DNA of 64,000 nucleotides from assembly GCF_001423945.1 (NCBI RefSeq), contig NZ_LMPU01000013.1, positions 124,001-188,000 on the forward strand, written 5' to 3'. This document shows positions 1 through 9,016 of this stretch, one piece after another. A model generated the notes under the pieces. The model was not told the DNA's origin. It saw only the letters and a program-made list of their open reading frames with translations, and made no database searches. Made by a program: the position numbers and the translations under genes. The stretch's first letter is position 1. Every line of letters begins with the position of its first letter. The stretch is from Pedobacter sp. Leaf194 (GTDB lineage: Bacteria > Bacteroidota > Bacteroidia > Sphingobacteriales > Sphingobacteriaceae).

Positions 1-1
1 C

Positions 2-1093
2 CTTTTTCTTTTCTGGTTCGTTTTGAGTTTACTGGAAGTAGCAAACCCTGCTGGCGCAAATGTAATGGGCTGGCTCAAGGAAATACGATCGGCAGCAGAA
101 TATCCGATGCTTATCGTTATGCTCTATTTTATAATTTTTACTACCAATAAAGACTTAAATAATTTTCTTATAATTATTGTCGTGCTTTCTACAATTGCTG
201 CCCTAGATGGAGTCAAACAGCTTCATATTGGCTTATCACGGGGTGATAATGCCTTCTTGAATAGCGGTGGAGCTCAAACTCATATTCTCTTTGGCAGGCT
301 CAGGGTGTTTTCTTTCTATTCGGAGGCTGCACAATTTGGCGCATCTCAGGCGCATATGTGCCTTGTCGCTTTGGTTTTGGCCCTTGGCCCAATAAAGAAA
401 AAGATAAAAATATTATTATTTATCTGTTCAGGTTTAATGTTTTATGGAATGCTGATATCAGGAACCAGGGGTGCTTTATTTGCATTGGTGCCGGGCGCAT
501 TCTTAGCCATCATATTAAGTAAAAAATTCAAAGTTTTAATTTTCGGGGGAGCTGTAGCCGTGTTATTCCTGTGTGTTTTAAAATTTACGTATCTAGGCAA
601 TGGTAACTATCAGATATACCGATTGCGCTCGGCCTTAAATCCTGACGATCCTTCACTGAAAGTGAGAATGGTTTCTCAACAGAAACTAAAGGACTATATG
701 AGTGGAATGCCATTCGGAGGAGGATTGGGTGTAATTGGTGCCAATGGCATGGAATACAATCGAGATAAATTCTTATCTAAAATCCAGCCTGATAGCTATT
801 GGGTTAAAATTTGGGCGATGTATGGCATATTTGGTTTCACAATCTGGATTAGCATGAACATGTACATTCTTGGCAAATGTTGCGGAATTGTATGGCGAAT
901 TAAGGATGAGGGGTTGAAAATAAAAGGTATAGCACTTACTTCGGGATTTGGTGGAATTTTATTTTGTAGTTATGGGAATGAGGTAATCAATACCATGCCT
1001 TCTGCAATTATAGTTTGTGCATCGCTTGTATTTGTGTATATAATGCCGAAATTGGATAAAGAATTGTCAGATAATAAAATTTTGATAGAGTAA
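2..1093 (+). CDS. O-antigen ligase/polymerase (Wzy-like), 5' end outside window
   Basis: Multi-pass inner-membrane protein of the O-antigen ligase/polymerase type, expected to join lipid-linked repeat units in the periplasm. The reading frame is open to the left edge: residues before the TTG at 23 read as a hydrophobic stretch running into SLLEVANP, the usual start of the loop after the first helices in this family. The gene therefore begins upstream, and the TTG at 23 is not the likely start. Visible are several hydrophobic helices, a SGTRGALFAL segment (the conserved arginine-containing motif of Wzy/WaaL-like proteins) near residue 150, and a long periplasmic loop containing SLKVRM and FGGGLG. 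It heads a plus-strand run of polysaccharide genes with very short gaps. Polymerase versus ligase cannot be decided from sequence alone, but the presence of a Wzx-like gene in the locus favours polymerase. Confidence 0.8.
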   Translation, partial: LFLFWFVLSLLEVANPAGANVMGWLKEIRSAAEYPMLIVMLYFIIFTTNKDLNNFLIIIVVLSTIAALDGVKQLHIGLSRGDNAFLNSGGAQTHILFGRLRVFSFYSEAAQFGASQAHMCLVALVLALGPIKKKIKILLFICSGLMFYGMLISGTRGALFALVPGAFLAIILSKKFKVLIFGGAVAVLFLCVLKFTYLGNGNYQIYRLRSALNPDDPSLKVRMVSQQKLKDYMSGMPFGGGLGVIGANGMEYNRDKFLSKIQPDSYWVKIWAMYGIFGFTIWISMNMYILGKCCGIVWRIKDEGLKIKGIALTSGFGGILFCSYGNEVINTMPSAIIVCASLVFVYIMPKLDKELSDNKILIE

Positions 1094-1096
1094 ATT

Positions 1097-1195
1097 ATGC
1101 CTTGGGAAATCTTTTCAATACCTGCTTTAATTTTTTTTGCCTTTGGCTTCTTTAAGGAAATTTCTCGTACTAAAGAAAATGAAGATGAAAACTAG
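1097..1195 (+). CDS. Possible 32-residue single-pass membrane protein
   Basis: A short frame starts with ATG 3 bases after the polymerase stop and ends with TAG 10 bases before the acyltransferase start. It reads as a short polar N-terminus (MPWEIFS), one hydrophobic helix (IPALIFFAFGFF) and a charged lysine/glutamate tail. The position inside an otherwise gap-free operon and the membrane-helix-plus-charged-tail layout support a translated small protein that might assist the polymerase. No family is recognised. The frame is short enough to occur by chance, so confidence is modest. Confidence 0.35.
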   Translation: MPWEIFSIPALIFFAFGFFKEISRTKENEDEN

Positions 1196-1205
1196 TTTAT
1201 AAAAA

Positions 1206-1841
1206 ATGTCAATCATCACGAAAATAAAGTCAAATCCCAAATTGAAAAGCCTGGCGCTTTCAATGCTTATTCCAACCAATGAGCATAGACCGCGTTTATG
1301 GGTAAGGCTATTTTTAAATCCGTTTAAGCACAAAAGAGGATCCGGATCTATTATACGCAGTCGTACAAGACTGGATGTTTTTCCGTTTAATCAGTTTGTG
1401 TTAGGCAAAAAGTCTGTTATAGAAGATTTTGCAACTATCAATAACGGCGTAGGGGATGTGATTATTGGCGACGGAACAATGATTGGTATAGGGAATGTGA
1501 TTATCGGGCCAGTTAATATTGGTAATAATGTAATGTTGGCACAAAATATTGTAATTTCCGGTTTGAATCACAATTATGAGAATGTTACCATTTCACCGGC
1601 ACATCAGAATGTAAGCTGCAAAGAGATCCATATTTCCGACGACGTATGGATTGGTTCAAATAGTGTAATCACTGCCGGTGTCACACTCGGTAAACATTGT
1701 ATCATTGGTGCAGGGAGTGTTGTTACTAAATCAGTACCTGATTTTGCTGTTGCTGTTGGGAACCCAGCAAAAGTTATTAAGAAATACAATCAGACTTCCG
1801 GATTATGGGAAAAGTTTTTACCTCAAGTAACTAAGGATTAA
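1206..1841 (+). CDS. Hexapeptide-repeat acyltransferase (LbH family)
   Basis: Left-handed beta-helix acyltransferase of the WcaF/maltose O-acetyltransferase type, expected to move an acetyl group onto a sugar of the repeat unit in the cytoplasm. From about residue 70 to 195 the sequence shows the imperfect hexapeptide pattern (VIIGDG, IGIGNV, IIGPVN, IGNNVM) and the family's C-terminal pattern VWIGSNSVITAGVTLGKH, then IIGAGSVVTKSVPD and the terminal VGNPAKVIKKY. A GLNHNYEN segment carries the histidine expected in the active site. The N-terminal 60 residues are basic and less conserved. The stop TAA shares its last base with the ATG of the next gene, indicating translational coupling. Acceptor sugar unknown. 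Confidence 0.88.
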   Translation: MSIITKIKSNPKLKSLALSMLIPTNEHRPRLWVRLFLNPFKHKRGSGSIIRSRTRLDVFPFNQFVLGKKSVIEDFATINNGVGDVIIGDGTMIGIGNVIIGPVNIGNNVMLAQNIVISGLNHNYENVTISPAHQNVSCKEIHISDDVWIGSNSVITAGVTLGKHCIIGAGSVVTKSVPDFAVAVGNPAKVIKKYNQTSGLWEKFLPQVTKD

Positions 1842-2620
1842 TGACAGCACAAGCACAATATTTTTCAGATATCACTTTAATGATTACCCATTACAATCGT
1901 AGCAGGTCATTAGAGCGGTTGCTGGCTGAGTTAAAGAAAGCCAACTGCAAATTTAATGACATTGTTGTATCAGACGACAGCAGTACCCCTGAACATCTGG
2001 AATATATCGAGAGTTTGCATCAGGCCTATGATTTTAGACTAGTCACTGGGCCGGTTAACAAGGGGCTCGGCAATAACCTTAACAAAGGTCAGGATGCTGT
2101 CAAAACGCCATTCACATTGTACATTCAGGAAGATTTTATCCCATTACAGGGCTTCGCAAAGCATTTGGAAAATGGGCATGCTTTGTTAAAAGGAAACGAA
2201 AGCTTTGACATGGTTAGGTTTTACGCTTACAACAAATACCCTTACTTAAAATATTATAAGCATGGTTTCTCAGAAATGCTTTTCAAATGGTGGTACCCGG
2301 GCCTCGATAAGTTCGCTTACTATAGTGATCACCCTCATCTCAGACGTAGTAATTTTGCTGACAAGTTCGGTCGATATCTGGAAGGTACCTCTGGCGATAA
2401 AACTGAATTTACGATGATGATGTCTTTTATCAAAAGAGGAGGCAAAGCGTTCTTTTATGATGAACATAAGTCTGTTTTAGAACAGGTAAATTCCAGCTCA
2501 GAGCCTAGTACAATGACACGGGATGTATGGCGGAACAGTGATAACTTTTTTATAAAGCAAATCAGGACTGTTTACAGGTATTTTAACTGTTATATGGGTT
2601 TGTACCTGCGAAAAGTTTAG
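1841..2620 (+). CDS. Family 2 glycosyltransferase
   Basis: Cytoplasmic GT-A fold glycosyltransferase of family GT2, presumed to add one sugar to the lipid-linked repeat unit. The N-terminal nucleotide-binding part reads LMITHYNRSRSLERLL, then VVSDDSSTPEH (acidic residues contacting the UDP/dTDP moiety) and NKGLGNNLNKG. The position normally held by the metal-binding DxD is YIQEDF, an acidic variant. No membrane segments are visible. It overlaps the upstream acyltransferase by one base and is followed 10 bases later by another glycosyltransferase. Sugar specificity cannot be read from sequence. Confidence 0.82.
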   Translation: MTAQAQYFSDITLMITHYNRSRSLERLLAELKKANCKFNDIVVSDDSSTPEHLEYIESLHQAYDFRLVTGPVNKGLGNNLNKGQDAVKTPFTLYIQEDFIPLQGFAKHLENGHALLKGNESFDMVRFYAYNKYPYLKYYKHGFSEMLFKWWYPGLDKFAYYSDHPHLRRSNFADKFGRYLEGTSGDKTEFTMMMSFIKRGGKAFFYDEHKSVLEQVNSSSEPSTMTRDVWRNSDNFFIKQIRTVYRYFNCYMGLYLRKV

Positions 2621-2630
2621 CTAGAATAAC

Positions 2631-3836
2631 ATGTACGAAACCTTACACGGACGAGATATTATTGTAGTGGGACAGCAACCCTGGGATACAGAAATAGGCA
2701 GCAACTGTAAAAATATAGCCTTAGAATTCAGTAAAAACAATAGAGTTCTGTATGTCAACTCTCCGCTTGATAGGATCACGCTGTACAGAAACAAAGGTGA
2801 AGTAAAAACCAAAAGAAGGATTGATATAATAAAGGGCGAAGCAGATGGCTTAATCGAAATTCAGGAAAATTTATGGAATTTTTATCCGGATTGTATGGTT
2901 GAGTCCATCAACTGGATCCCGAATACATCAATATTCAACTTGCTTAATCTGTTGAATAATAAAAAACTGGCAAAATCTATAGCGAAAGCCATATCAAGGC
3001 TTCAATTTAAAGACTTTATTCTTTTCAATGATAATGAAATGTTTAAGGGCTATTATCTTAATGATCTTTTAAAGCCCAAAACGAGTATTTATTATTCCAG
3101 AGACTACATGATTGCAGTTGATTATTGGAAAAAACATGGTGAGACATTGGAACCTAGGCTCATTGCAAAAAATAGCCTTTGCGTAGCAAATTCAACCTTC
3201 CTTGCCGATTACTGCGCTAAATTCAATCCAAACTCGTTTTATGTAGGGCAGGGCTGCGAGCTAGAAATATTTTTTCCAAACGAGCAAAATGTGGTAGCTG
3301 GTGATTTACTAAATTTAAAGAAACCAATTATCGGTTATGTTGGCGCCCTGCAGAGCATTCGGTTAGACAAAGATATTCTAGAACATATTGCCAGCTCTAA
3401 ACCGGAATGGACTATTGTTTTGGTTGGGCCTGAAGATGAGATTTTTAAAAGCAGTAATTTGCATAAATACCCGAACGTCGTATTCACAGGTATGAAACCC
3501 GTAAATACCTTGCCAGATTACATTAATGCTTTTGACGTCTGTATAAATCCTCAGCTTATCAACCTTGTTACAATTGGTAACTATCCCCGCAAAATAGATG
3601 AATATTTAGCAGTTGGTAAGCCAGTAGTTGCCACTGCAACTAAGGCAATGGAAACCTTCTCAGAATTCGTTTACCTTGCAGATAAAAAAGAAGATTATGT
3701 TACTTTAATTGAAAAGGCTTTGCGTGAGAATTCTTTCAATCTTCAATCCGAAAGACGCAGTTTCGCGTTGGAACATACCTGGGAAAATAGTGTGGGTGCC
3801 ATTTATAGTGCAATTAAAACCGTCGAACAAGAATAG
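2631..3836 (+). CDS. Glycosyltransferase, TuaH-like GT-B fold
   Basis: GT-B fold glycosyltransferase resembling the TuaH (teichuronic acid) group. The N-terminal half opens with DIIVVGQQPWDTEIGSN and ALEFSKNNRVLYVNSP, the pattern of this group. The C-terminal Rossmann half has PIIGYVGALQS, WTIVLVGPED, VVFTGMKP and IDEYLAVGKPVVATATKAME, the last being the donor-binding glutamate/glycine region. No signal peptide or membrane span is visible. It is embedded between other glycosyltransferase genes, with 10 bases before and 3 bases after it. The donor sugar is unknown. Confidence 0.83.
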   Translation: MYETLHGRDIIVVGQQPWDTEIGSNCKNIALEFSKNNRVLYVNSPLDRITLYRNKGEVKTKRRIDIIKGEADGLIEIQENLWNFYPDCMVESINWIPNTSIFNLLNLLNNKKLAKSIAKAISRLQFKDFILFNDNEMFKGYYLNDLLKPKTSIYYSRDYMIAVDYWKKHGETLEPRLIAKNSLCVANSTFLADYCAKFNPNSFYVGQGCELEIFFPNEQNVVAGDLLNLKKPIIGYVGALQSIRLDKDILEHIASSKPEWTIVLVGPEDEIFKSSNLHKYPNVVFTGMKPVNTLPDYINAFDVCINPQLINLVTIGNYPRKIDEYLAVGKPVVATATKAMETFSEFVYLADKKEDYVTLIEKALRENSFNLQSERRSFALEHTWENSVGAIYSAIKTVEQE

Positions 3837-3839
3837 TAT

Positions 3840-5030
3840 ATGGCTAATTTTATTTCATCTTTATTCATAGTCATCCAAATAATAATTGGGTTTAATCTCT
3901 TCTTTCCGTTGTTTTTGTACATACTCCACTTTTTCAAGGGCAGGCCAACATCAGTCTCGCTAGTGGGGCAGGAGAACGATTATGCTATAATTGTAACTGC
4001 ATACGAACAAACAGTATTATTACCTGCCGTTGTCAATTCAATTTTAAGTCTAAATTATAGCAATTACATTGTGTATGTCGTCGCGGATAAATGTGATATA
4101 AGCAATTTGAAGTTTGATGATGATCGTGTTGTGTTATTAAGACCAACAGAAACTTTAGCAAGCAATACAAAATCACACTTTCATGCAGTGAGCAATTTCC
4201 AACGGAATCATCAGTATATAACAATTATTGATAGTGATAACCTGGTAGATGCAGAATATTTAAACGAACTAAACATTTTCTTTGCTCAGCACTACCTTGG
4301 AGTTCAAGGCGTTAGAAGAGCAAAAAATTTAAACACTGCCTATGCCTGTTTAGACGAAGCAGGTGATATTTACTATAGGTTTATCGACCGGAAACTATTA
4401 TTTGATGCCGGTTCGTCTGCTTCGCTTGCCGGCTCTGGTATGGCTTTTACCACTTCATTTTACCGTGAATGCTTAGAACATCTAAATATAGAAGGTGCTG
4501 GCTTTGATAAGGTGTTGCAAATGGAAATCCTAAATCGTGGCGAACGCATTGCTTTTGCTGAAAAAGCAATTGTTTATGATGAAAAAACGTCCAAATCGGA
4601 TCAGCTCGTAAAGCAGCGGGCAAGATGGATAAATACATGGTTTAAATATGCTGGAAAAGGGTTAAAACTTACCTTAACTGGTATGTTAAAACTAAACTGG
4701 AATCAATTCTTGTGTGGCTTAATTTTTTCAAGACCACCACTTTTTATAATTGGAGGACTGACATTTTTGAGCATCATCGCTGATCTAATGTTTATGCCGG
4801 AGATGTTGCTGTTTTGGCTAATCAGTCTACTAAGCTTCTTCCTGGTGTTCTTTATAGCATTAAATTATTTCAAAGCGCCTAAAATCATTTATACATCGTT
4901 AATGAAGGTTCCGGTTTTTATTTTCCTTCAAATGATTTCACTCTTTAAAGCTCGAAAAGCTAATAAAATCTCTACTGCTACAGTGCATTACTACGATAGC
5001 AATATCGACGATATAAATAAAAACAATTAA
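3840..5030 (+). CDS. Membrane-anchored family 2 glycosyltransferase (cellulose-synthase-like)
   Basis: GT2 enzyme with one N-terminal transmembrane helix (residues about 5-28), a cytoplasmic catalytic domain and three C-terminal helices (about 295-370). Catalytic motifs in order: IVTAYEQ at the start of the GT-A domain, IIDSDN as the DxD metal site, GAGFDK where the general base region lies, and QRARW, a full QxxRW signature as found in processive enzymes such as cellulose and hyaluronan synthases. Processivity is inferred from that signature and the helices, not proven. It sits 3 bases after the TuaH-like gene and 2 bases before the GT4 gene, so it is part of one operon. Confidence 0.84.
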   Translation: MANFISSLFIVIQIIIGFNLFFPLFLYILHFFKGRPTSVSLVGQENDYAIIVTAYEQTVLLPAVVNSILSLNYSNYIVYVVADKCDISNLKFDDDRVVLLRPTETLASNTKSHFHAVSNFQRNHQYITIIDSDNLVDAEYLNELNIFFAQHYLGVQGVRRAKNLNTAYACLDEAGDIYYRFIDRKLLFDAGSSASLAGSGMAFTTSFYRECLEHLNIEGAGFDKVLQMEILNRGERIAFAEKAIVYDEKTSKSDQLVKQRARWINTWFKYAGKGLKLTLTGMLKLNWNQFLCGLIFSRPPLFIIGGLTFLSIIADLMFMPEMLLFWLISLLSFFLVFFIALNYFKAPKIIYTSLMKVPVFIFLQMISLFKARKANKISTATVHYYDSNIDDINKNN

Positions 5031-5032
5031 AC

Positions 5033-6166
5033 ATGAGCGTTCAAAAAATAAAGATTTTACATGCCATAAGGCAAGGCAAAATTGGTGGTGGTGAAACTCA
5101 TGTCCTAAATCTTGTAGAGCAACTTAATAAGCAAAAATACGAGTCTTTAATTTTATCTTTCACCGAGGGGCCGATGGTCGAAAAATTGAAGGCAGAAGGT
5201 TACAAAACTTATGTAGTAAACACAGAAACACCTTTCGATTTCAGGGTTTGGAAAAAAGTTAGAAAGATAGTTGATAATGAAAAGATTAATCTGATTCATG
5301 CTCATGGAACCAGGGCGAACTCGAACACTTTTTCAAGTGCTAAATCACTGAAGATACCTTTAATTTATACGGTACACGGCTGGTCTTTTCATCCTGACCA
5401 GGGCCAGGTTATTAAAACAATAAGAACACTCAGCGAAAGGTTTTTAGTTAATGTTGCTGACAAAACGATCTGTGTTTCAGAAAGCAATTTAAGAGAGGGT
5501 AGAAGCAAATTTCCGATGCCGAATGCCTCCGTTATACTAAATGGAATTAACCGGTTGAAGTTTGATCCCGATAAAAATTACAAAAATATAAGAGAGGAAT
5601 TTGATATTAAGAAAGATGACATTGTTGTTGGTTATATTGCCAGAATTACCCATCAAAAATCACCACTTACTTTTATAAACGCAATTTTCGAAACAAAAGC
5701 GCCGGAAAATGTTAAGTTTCTTATAGTTGGAGATGGCGATTTAAAACCGGAGATGTTAGACCTGGCCAAGGAGCTAAATTTGAAAAACATCATTTTTATT
5801 GATTTTAGAGAAGATATTCCTGACATACTAAATGCAATAGATATATTTTGTCTACCCTCATTGTGGGAGGGTTTGCCAATTGCCTTGCTGGAAGCAATGT
5901 CGATGCGAAAAGCCATTATCGCTTCCAATATCGATGGGATAAGTGATTTGATTGCTCCAGATGAGAATGGAATTCTTGTCCCGCCTGGAAATGTCAAGCT
6001 CCTGTCAGAAGCACTAAATCTGCTAATAGGCAATGCTTCACTAGCAAGTAAATTTGGTTTGAAAGCTGAGCAAACAATCAAGGAACAATTCAATGTAGAA
6101 GTGATGACCAGAAAAATTGAGTCAGTTTACGAAGACTTATTGGGAAATTTTAAAAATAAGGGCTAG
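5033..6166 (+). CDS. Family 4 glycosyltransferase
   Basis: Retaining GT4 glycosyltransferase with a GT-B fold. N-terminal features are IRQGKIGGGETHVLNL (the glycine-rich acceptor loop) and LIHAHGTRAN. The C-terminal donor domain shows VVGYIARITHQKSPLTFI, FLIVGDGDLKPEM and PSLWEGLPIALLEAMSMRKAIIA, the E-x7-E region that binds the nucleotide-sugar phosphate. Full length for the family (377 residues), no membrane spans. Its stop TAG overlaps the stop of the oppositely oriented next gene in a shared CTAG, so the plus-strand operon ends abruptly with no room for a terminator. Confidence 0.88.
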   Translation: MSVQKIKILHAIRQGKIGGGETHVLNLVEQLNKQKYESLILSFTEGPMVEKLKAEGYKTYVVNTETPFDFRVWKKVRKIVDNEKINLIHAHGTRANSNTFSSAKSLKIPLIYTVHGWSFHPDQGQVIKTIRTLSERFLVNVADKTICVSESNLREGRSKFPMPNASVILNGINRLKFDPDKNYKNIREEFDIKKDDIVVGYIARITHQKSPLTFINAIFETKAPENVKFLIVGDGDLKPEMLDLAKELNLKNIIFIDFREDIPDILNAIDIFCLPSLWEGLPIALLEAMSMRKAIIASNIDGISDLIAPDENGILVPPGNVKLLSEALNLLIGNASLASKFGLKAEQTIKEQFNVEVMTRKIESVYEDLLGNFKNKG

Positions 6167-6987
6167 CTTGTTTTTTTTACGTGATTGAAGTTGAAATACT
6201 TTATAAAGCGGTCGAAAGTTGATTTGTAAATTCCGCCGTCAGCGATAATCCTTCTGTCGCCCGTCCATACGATAGCGCTGTTTTCAGTAACCCAATGCAA
6301 CTTTCCATATCCTGCTTTGCGCAATTTCATTGCCAGCCATCCGTCTTCATTTGTGCCTTCGGGGTGTGTAAAACCATCAACACTCACACATTGTGCCCGT
6401 CTGCAGGCGGAATTAAATCCATAGACGTTTAAAGCTTCTTCCTTGTAGTGCTTGTTCACTAACCTGTTGAAGTCTGATAGGTGTTCATAGAAAAAATATA
6501 AAAGTCTTGGTGTATTTTCTGGAATAAATGAAAATTTTCCATAAGTGAGCGCAACTCCATTATTTCTAATTAATGGAGCTATCATCTCGTCGATCCAGCA
6601 TTTAGGGTATATCGTATCCGCATCGGCGTTCATCACATATATTCCTTTAGCCACAGCCAAGCCTGCATTTCTTGCAACGGTTATACCCTGCCTGCTTTCG
6701 TTTACGCAAGTTACACCACATAATCCAATCAGCTCTTCTGTTCTATCCATGGAATTGTTGTTCACGACGATAACTTCAATGCTGTACTGTGTTGTGGTTT
6801 CCGACAAAGAATAAAGCGTTTTTAAAATATTTTCCTCCTCATTGTAAGCGGGTATAACTATCGAAATTAACGGTGAAGAAGATATTTTTCGCTTAAAATT
6901 ATTCGCAATGTTCGGAATCTCATTCATGAGTAATTCCTTTTTCTTATTAATTTTAGATACGTTTTTCGGGATAAATAGAGGTCTCAT
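6163..6987 (-). CDS. Family 2 glycosyltransferase
   Basis: GT2 enzyme transcribed toward the preceding operon. The catalytic domain starts near residue 40 with ISIVIPAYNEEENI, then EVIVVNNNSMDRTEE, GITVARNAGLAVAKG and VMNADADTIYP as the DxD metal site; NEDGWLAMKLRKAG holds the ED motif near the base. No transmembrane helix is evident. The first 20 residues (basic, MRPLFIPKNV...) may not be translated: an ATG at 6927 (MNEIPN) is preceded by an AGGA about 7 bases upstream and is an equally good start. A single-gene unit facing the long intergenic region that precedes the flippase gene. Confidence 0.83.
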   Translation of the reverse strand: MRPLFIPKNVSKINKKKELLMNEIPNIANNFKRKISSSPLISIVIPAYNEEENILKTLYSLSETTTQYSIEVIVVNNNSMDRTEELIGLCGVTCVNESRQGITVARNAGLAVAKGIYVMNADADTIYPKCWIDEMIAPLIRNNGVALTYGKFSFIPENTPRLLYFFYEHLSDFNRLVNKHYKEEALNVYGFNSACRRAQCVSVDGFTHPEGTNEDGWLAMKLRKAGYGKLHWVTENSAIVWTGDRRIIADGGIYKSTFDRFIKYFNFNHVKKTS

Positions 6988-7600
6988 GAAGTGATTAGGT
7001 AATTGAAATTTTTTGAACTGCTAATAGAATTAAGTGCGTTTTTGGTTTCAAATCGCTTAGGTGCAATAAAAACATAAAGGGTTAATTGTTGCTAGATTAT
7101 TTAACAGTTGATGAAATTATTTTTAGATATAAAAAGCGTAACAATTTTAGTTGGTAGATTTTGCAACCACCTTAGTTTGTTTTTAAATGTAAAAACCAAA
7201 TGAGCTTCTGTTCCTAGAAATAAGAAAAATGCAACAATCGAATTTCCGAGTCTGTTAGTTGGCATAGGTAATATAAAAATGATGAATAACTACGTATAAA
7301 GGCCACAAAGCCTCTAATAGCTTCAAGTTTAATAATCTTCATTAAGGATAAATTAATCGAACGCTAATACTTTTCGACCAACAAAGGTCGCTAAAAAATA
7401 TTTTTAAGTAAGATATTTGCATTAAAGTTATAAATATTTTGGGAACGAACTGTTTCTTTACAAGTTTTGAACTTATTAAAGTTATATTTAATAACTTTGC
7501 GCTTATTGGAAAATCCCATTTAAACTGTTTTTAAAAAGAAGAACAACTTTCATTTTTAACTGTTATCAAACCTAATTAAATCCCTGTAATATAACGCTTA
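6988..7600. other. Intergenic region, 613 bp, divergent promoters expected
   Basis: AT-rich non-coding stretch between the minus-strand GT2 gene and the plus-strand flippase. A 30-codon frame at 7111-7203 exists but has no supporting feature. The only structured signal I see is the promoter-like pair close to the flippase. The length leaves room for a long 5' leader or an untranslated RNA, but I see no clear hairpin. Confidence 0.5.
7466..7499 (+). promoter_or_regulatory. Bacteroidota-type promoter candidate for the flippase gene
   Basis: TTTG at 7466-7469 and TAACTTTG at 7492-7499 match the Bacteroidetes sigma-ABfr consensus (TTTG, then TAnnTTTG) with 22 bases between them, slightly longer than the usual 19-21. 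It lies about 100 bases before the flippase start. Found by eye; no transcript start is known. Confidence 0.4.
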
Positions 7601-8962
7601 ATGTCCTTCGTAAAAAAAATTCTTAGTTCCTTTAAGAATATGCATTTTCAATCGCTAGTCGCGAATGGATTAATGTCTGTATTTGGAATGATAACTTTAT
7701 CAATTGTATATCGTTCACTCAAAGTAACTGATATTGGCGTTTATATTTTTTTCCTTAGCATTATTGGGTTAATAGATAACTTAAGGGCCGGATTTTTAAC
7801 CGTTACCATAATCAAATTTTTTTCCGGTACATCTACCGAAAGGGGAAGAGAGGTTGCAGGTTCGGCATGGCTGCTTTCGGCTATTATCGCAGTTATTTTT
7901 TTTATCGTAAATATTCCAACCTATTTTATATCCAAAACTGTTAGCGATCAAGGCTTAGCGCTGATACTGAAATACTTTGCACTCATCTCTATAGTAACTT
8001 TACCATGTTTCATGGCCGATTGCATTGTACAAGCCAAAAAAAGATTCGACCGGATGTTGTGGTTAAGGATATTTAACCAGGGGTCATATACACTACTCGT
8101 TTTTACCCTAGCATCCTTACATAAACTTAATTTAACCACGTTACTATATACTTACATTGCCTCAAACTTATTTGCCAGTATAATGGTGATTATTTTAAGG
8201 TGGACCATGATGGGTACTATCTTTAAAGCGAAAAGAGATACCGTTTGGGAGTTATTCCATTTTGGTAAATACAGTATGGGGACAAACATCAGTTCAAATT
8301 TATTTGGCGTAACAAACACATTCATCATCAATTTTCTAATTGGCCCTGCTGCACTGGCTATGTATAATTTGGGTGGTAAATTGATGCAGATTGTAGAGAT
8401 CCCGTTGTTAAGTTTTGTTACGAGTGGTATGCCACTGCTATCAAGTAATTACAATAATGGCGAAAAGGAAGGTATGATTTATACATTAAAGAAACTGGTT
8501 GGGATGCTTACCGTCGTTTTAGTGCCAGTAGTCATTATCTCACTTATTTTTGCTGAACCAATAATTCACTTGTTGGGCGGTAAAAATTACGTTGCCAATG
8601 AAGCACCAAACCTTTTTAGAATATTTATTGTGATTGCATTATTATATCCCGCCGACAGATTTTTTGCAATCGGGGTCGATGTAATACACAGGCCTAAAAT
8701 TAACTTTTATAAGATCATTATTATGTCTTTGAGCAATATTGTCGCAATATTTATTGGAGTTTGGATTTATCACTCCATTTATTCTATTGCTTTTGCATCA
8801 GTAATACCGATAATTGTTGCCATTTACATGACCTACAAACCTTTAAATGATTATTATAATTTTAATTTTTTAAGCATTTATAAGGTTGGTTTTCAGGAAC
8901 TAGTCCTCCTGTACAAGTTACAGAAAAATAAATTTTTCAGCACCTCGAAAAATGTGTTGTAA
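7601..8962 (+). CDS. Polysaccharide flippase (Wzx/MATE-like)
   Basis: Multi-pass membrane protein of the Wzx/polysaccharide exporter group (MOP superfamily), expected to flip undecaprenyl-linked repeat units across the inner membrane. It has about a dozen hydrophobic helices across 453 residues. Family-typical features are the N-terminal LVANGLMSVFGMITLSIVYR segment and the paired arginine in the first cytoplasmic loop, PAALAMYNLGGKLMQI in the middle (helix 7 region), and KPLNDYYNF in a late loop. It is preceded by a long intergenic region with a promoter candidate and followed 54 bases later by a GT8 gene. Confidence 0.85.
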   Translation: MSFVKKILSSFKNMHFQSLVANGLMSVFGMITLSIVYRSLKVTDIGVYIFFLSIIGLIDNLRAGFLTVTIIKFFSGTSTERGREVAGSAWLLSAIIAVIFFIVNIPTYFISKTVSDQGLALILKYFALISIVTLPCFMADCIVQAKKRFDRMLWLRIFNQGSYTLLVFTLASLHKLNLTTLLYTYIASNLFASIMVIILRWTMMGTIFKAKRDTVWELFHFGKYSMGTNISSNLFGVTNTFIINFLIGPAALAMYNLGGKLMQIVEIPLLSFVTSGMPLLSSNYNNGEKEGMIYTLKKLVGMLTVVLVPVVIISLIFAEPIIHLLGGKNYVANEAPNLFRIFIVIALLYPADRFFAIGVDVIHRPKINFYKIIIMSLSNIVAIFIGVWIYHSIYSIAFASVIPIIVAIYMTYKPLNDYYNFNFLSIYKVGFQELVLLYKLQKNKFFSTSKNVL

Positions 8963-9016
8963 TTGTAGTTAAATTATAGATATTTAAAAAACTTTTGCGT
9001 TTTACATAAAATCCCC

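Noticed and set aside
7111-7203. 30-codon frame upstream of the flippase gene
   Set aside because: Too short, not placed in an operon, no hydrophobic or charged pattern that would suggest a real peptide.
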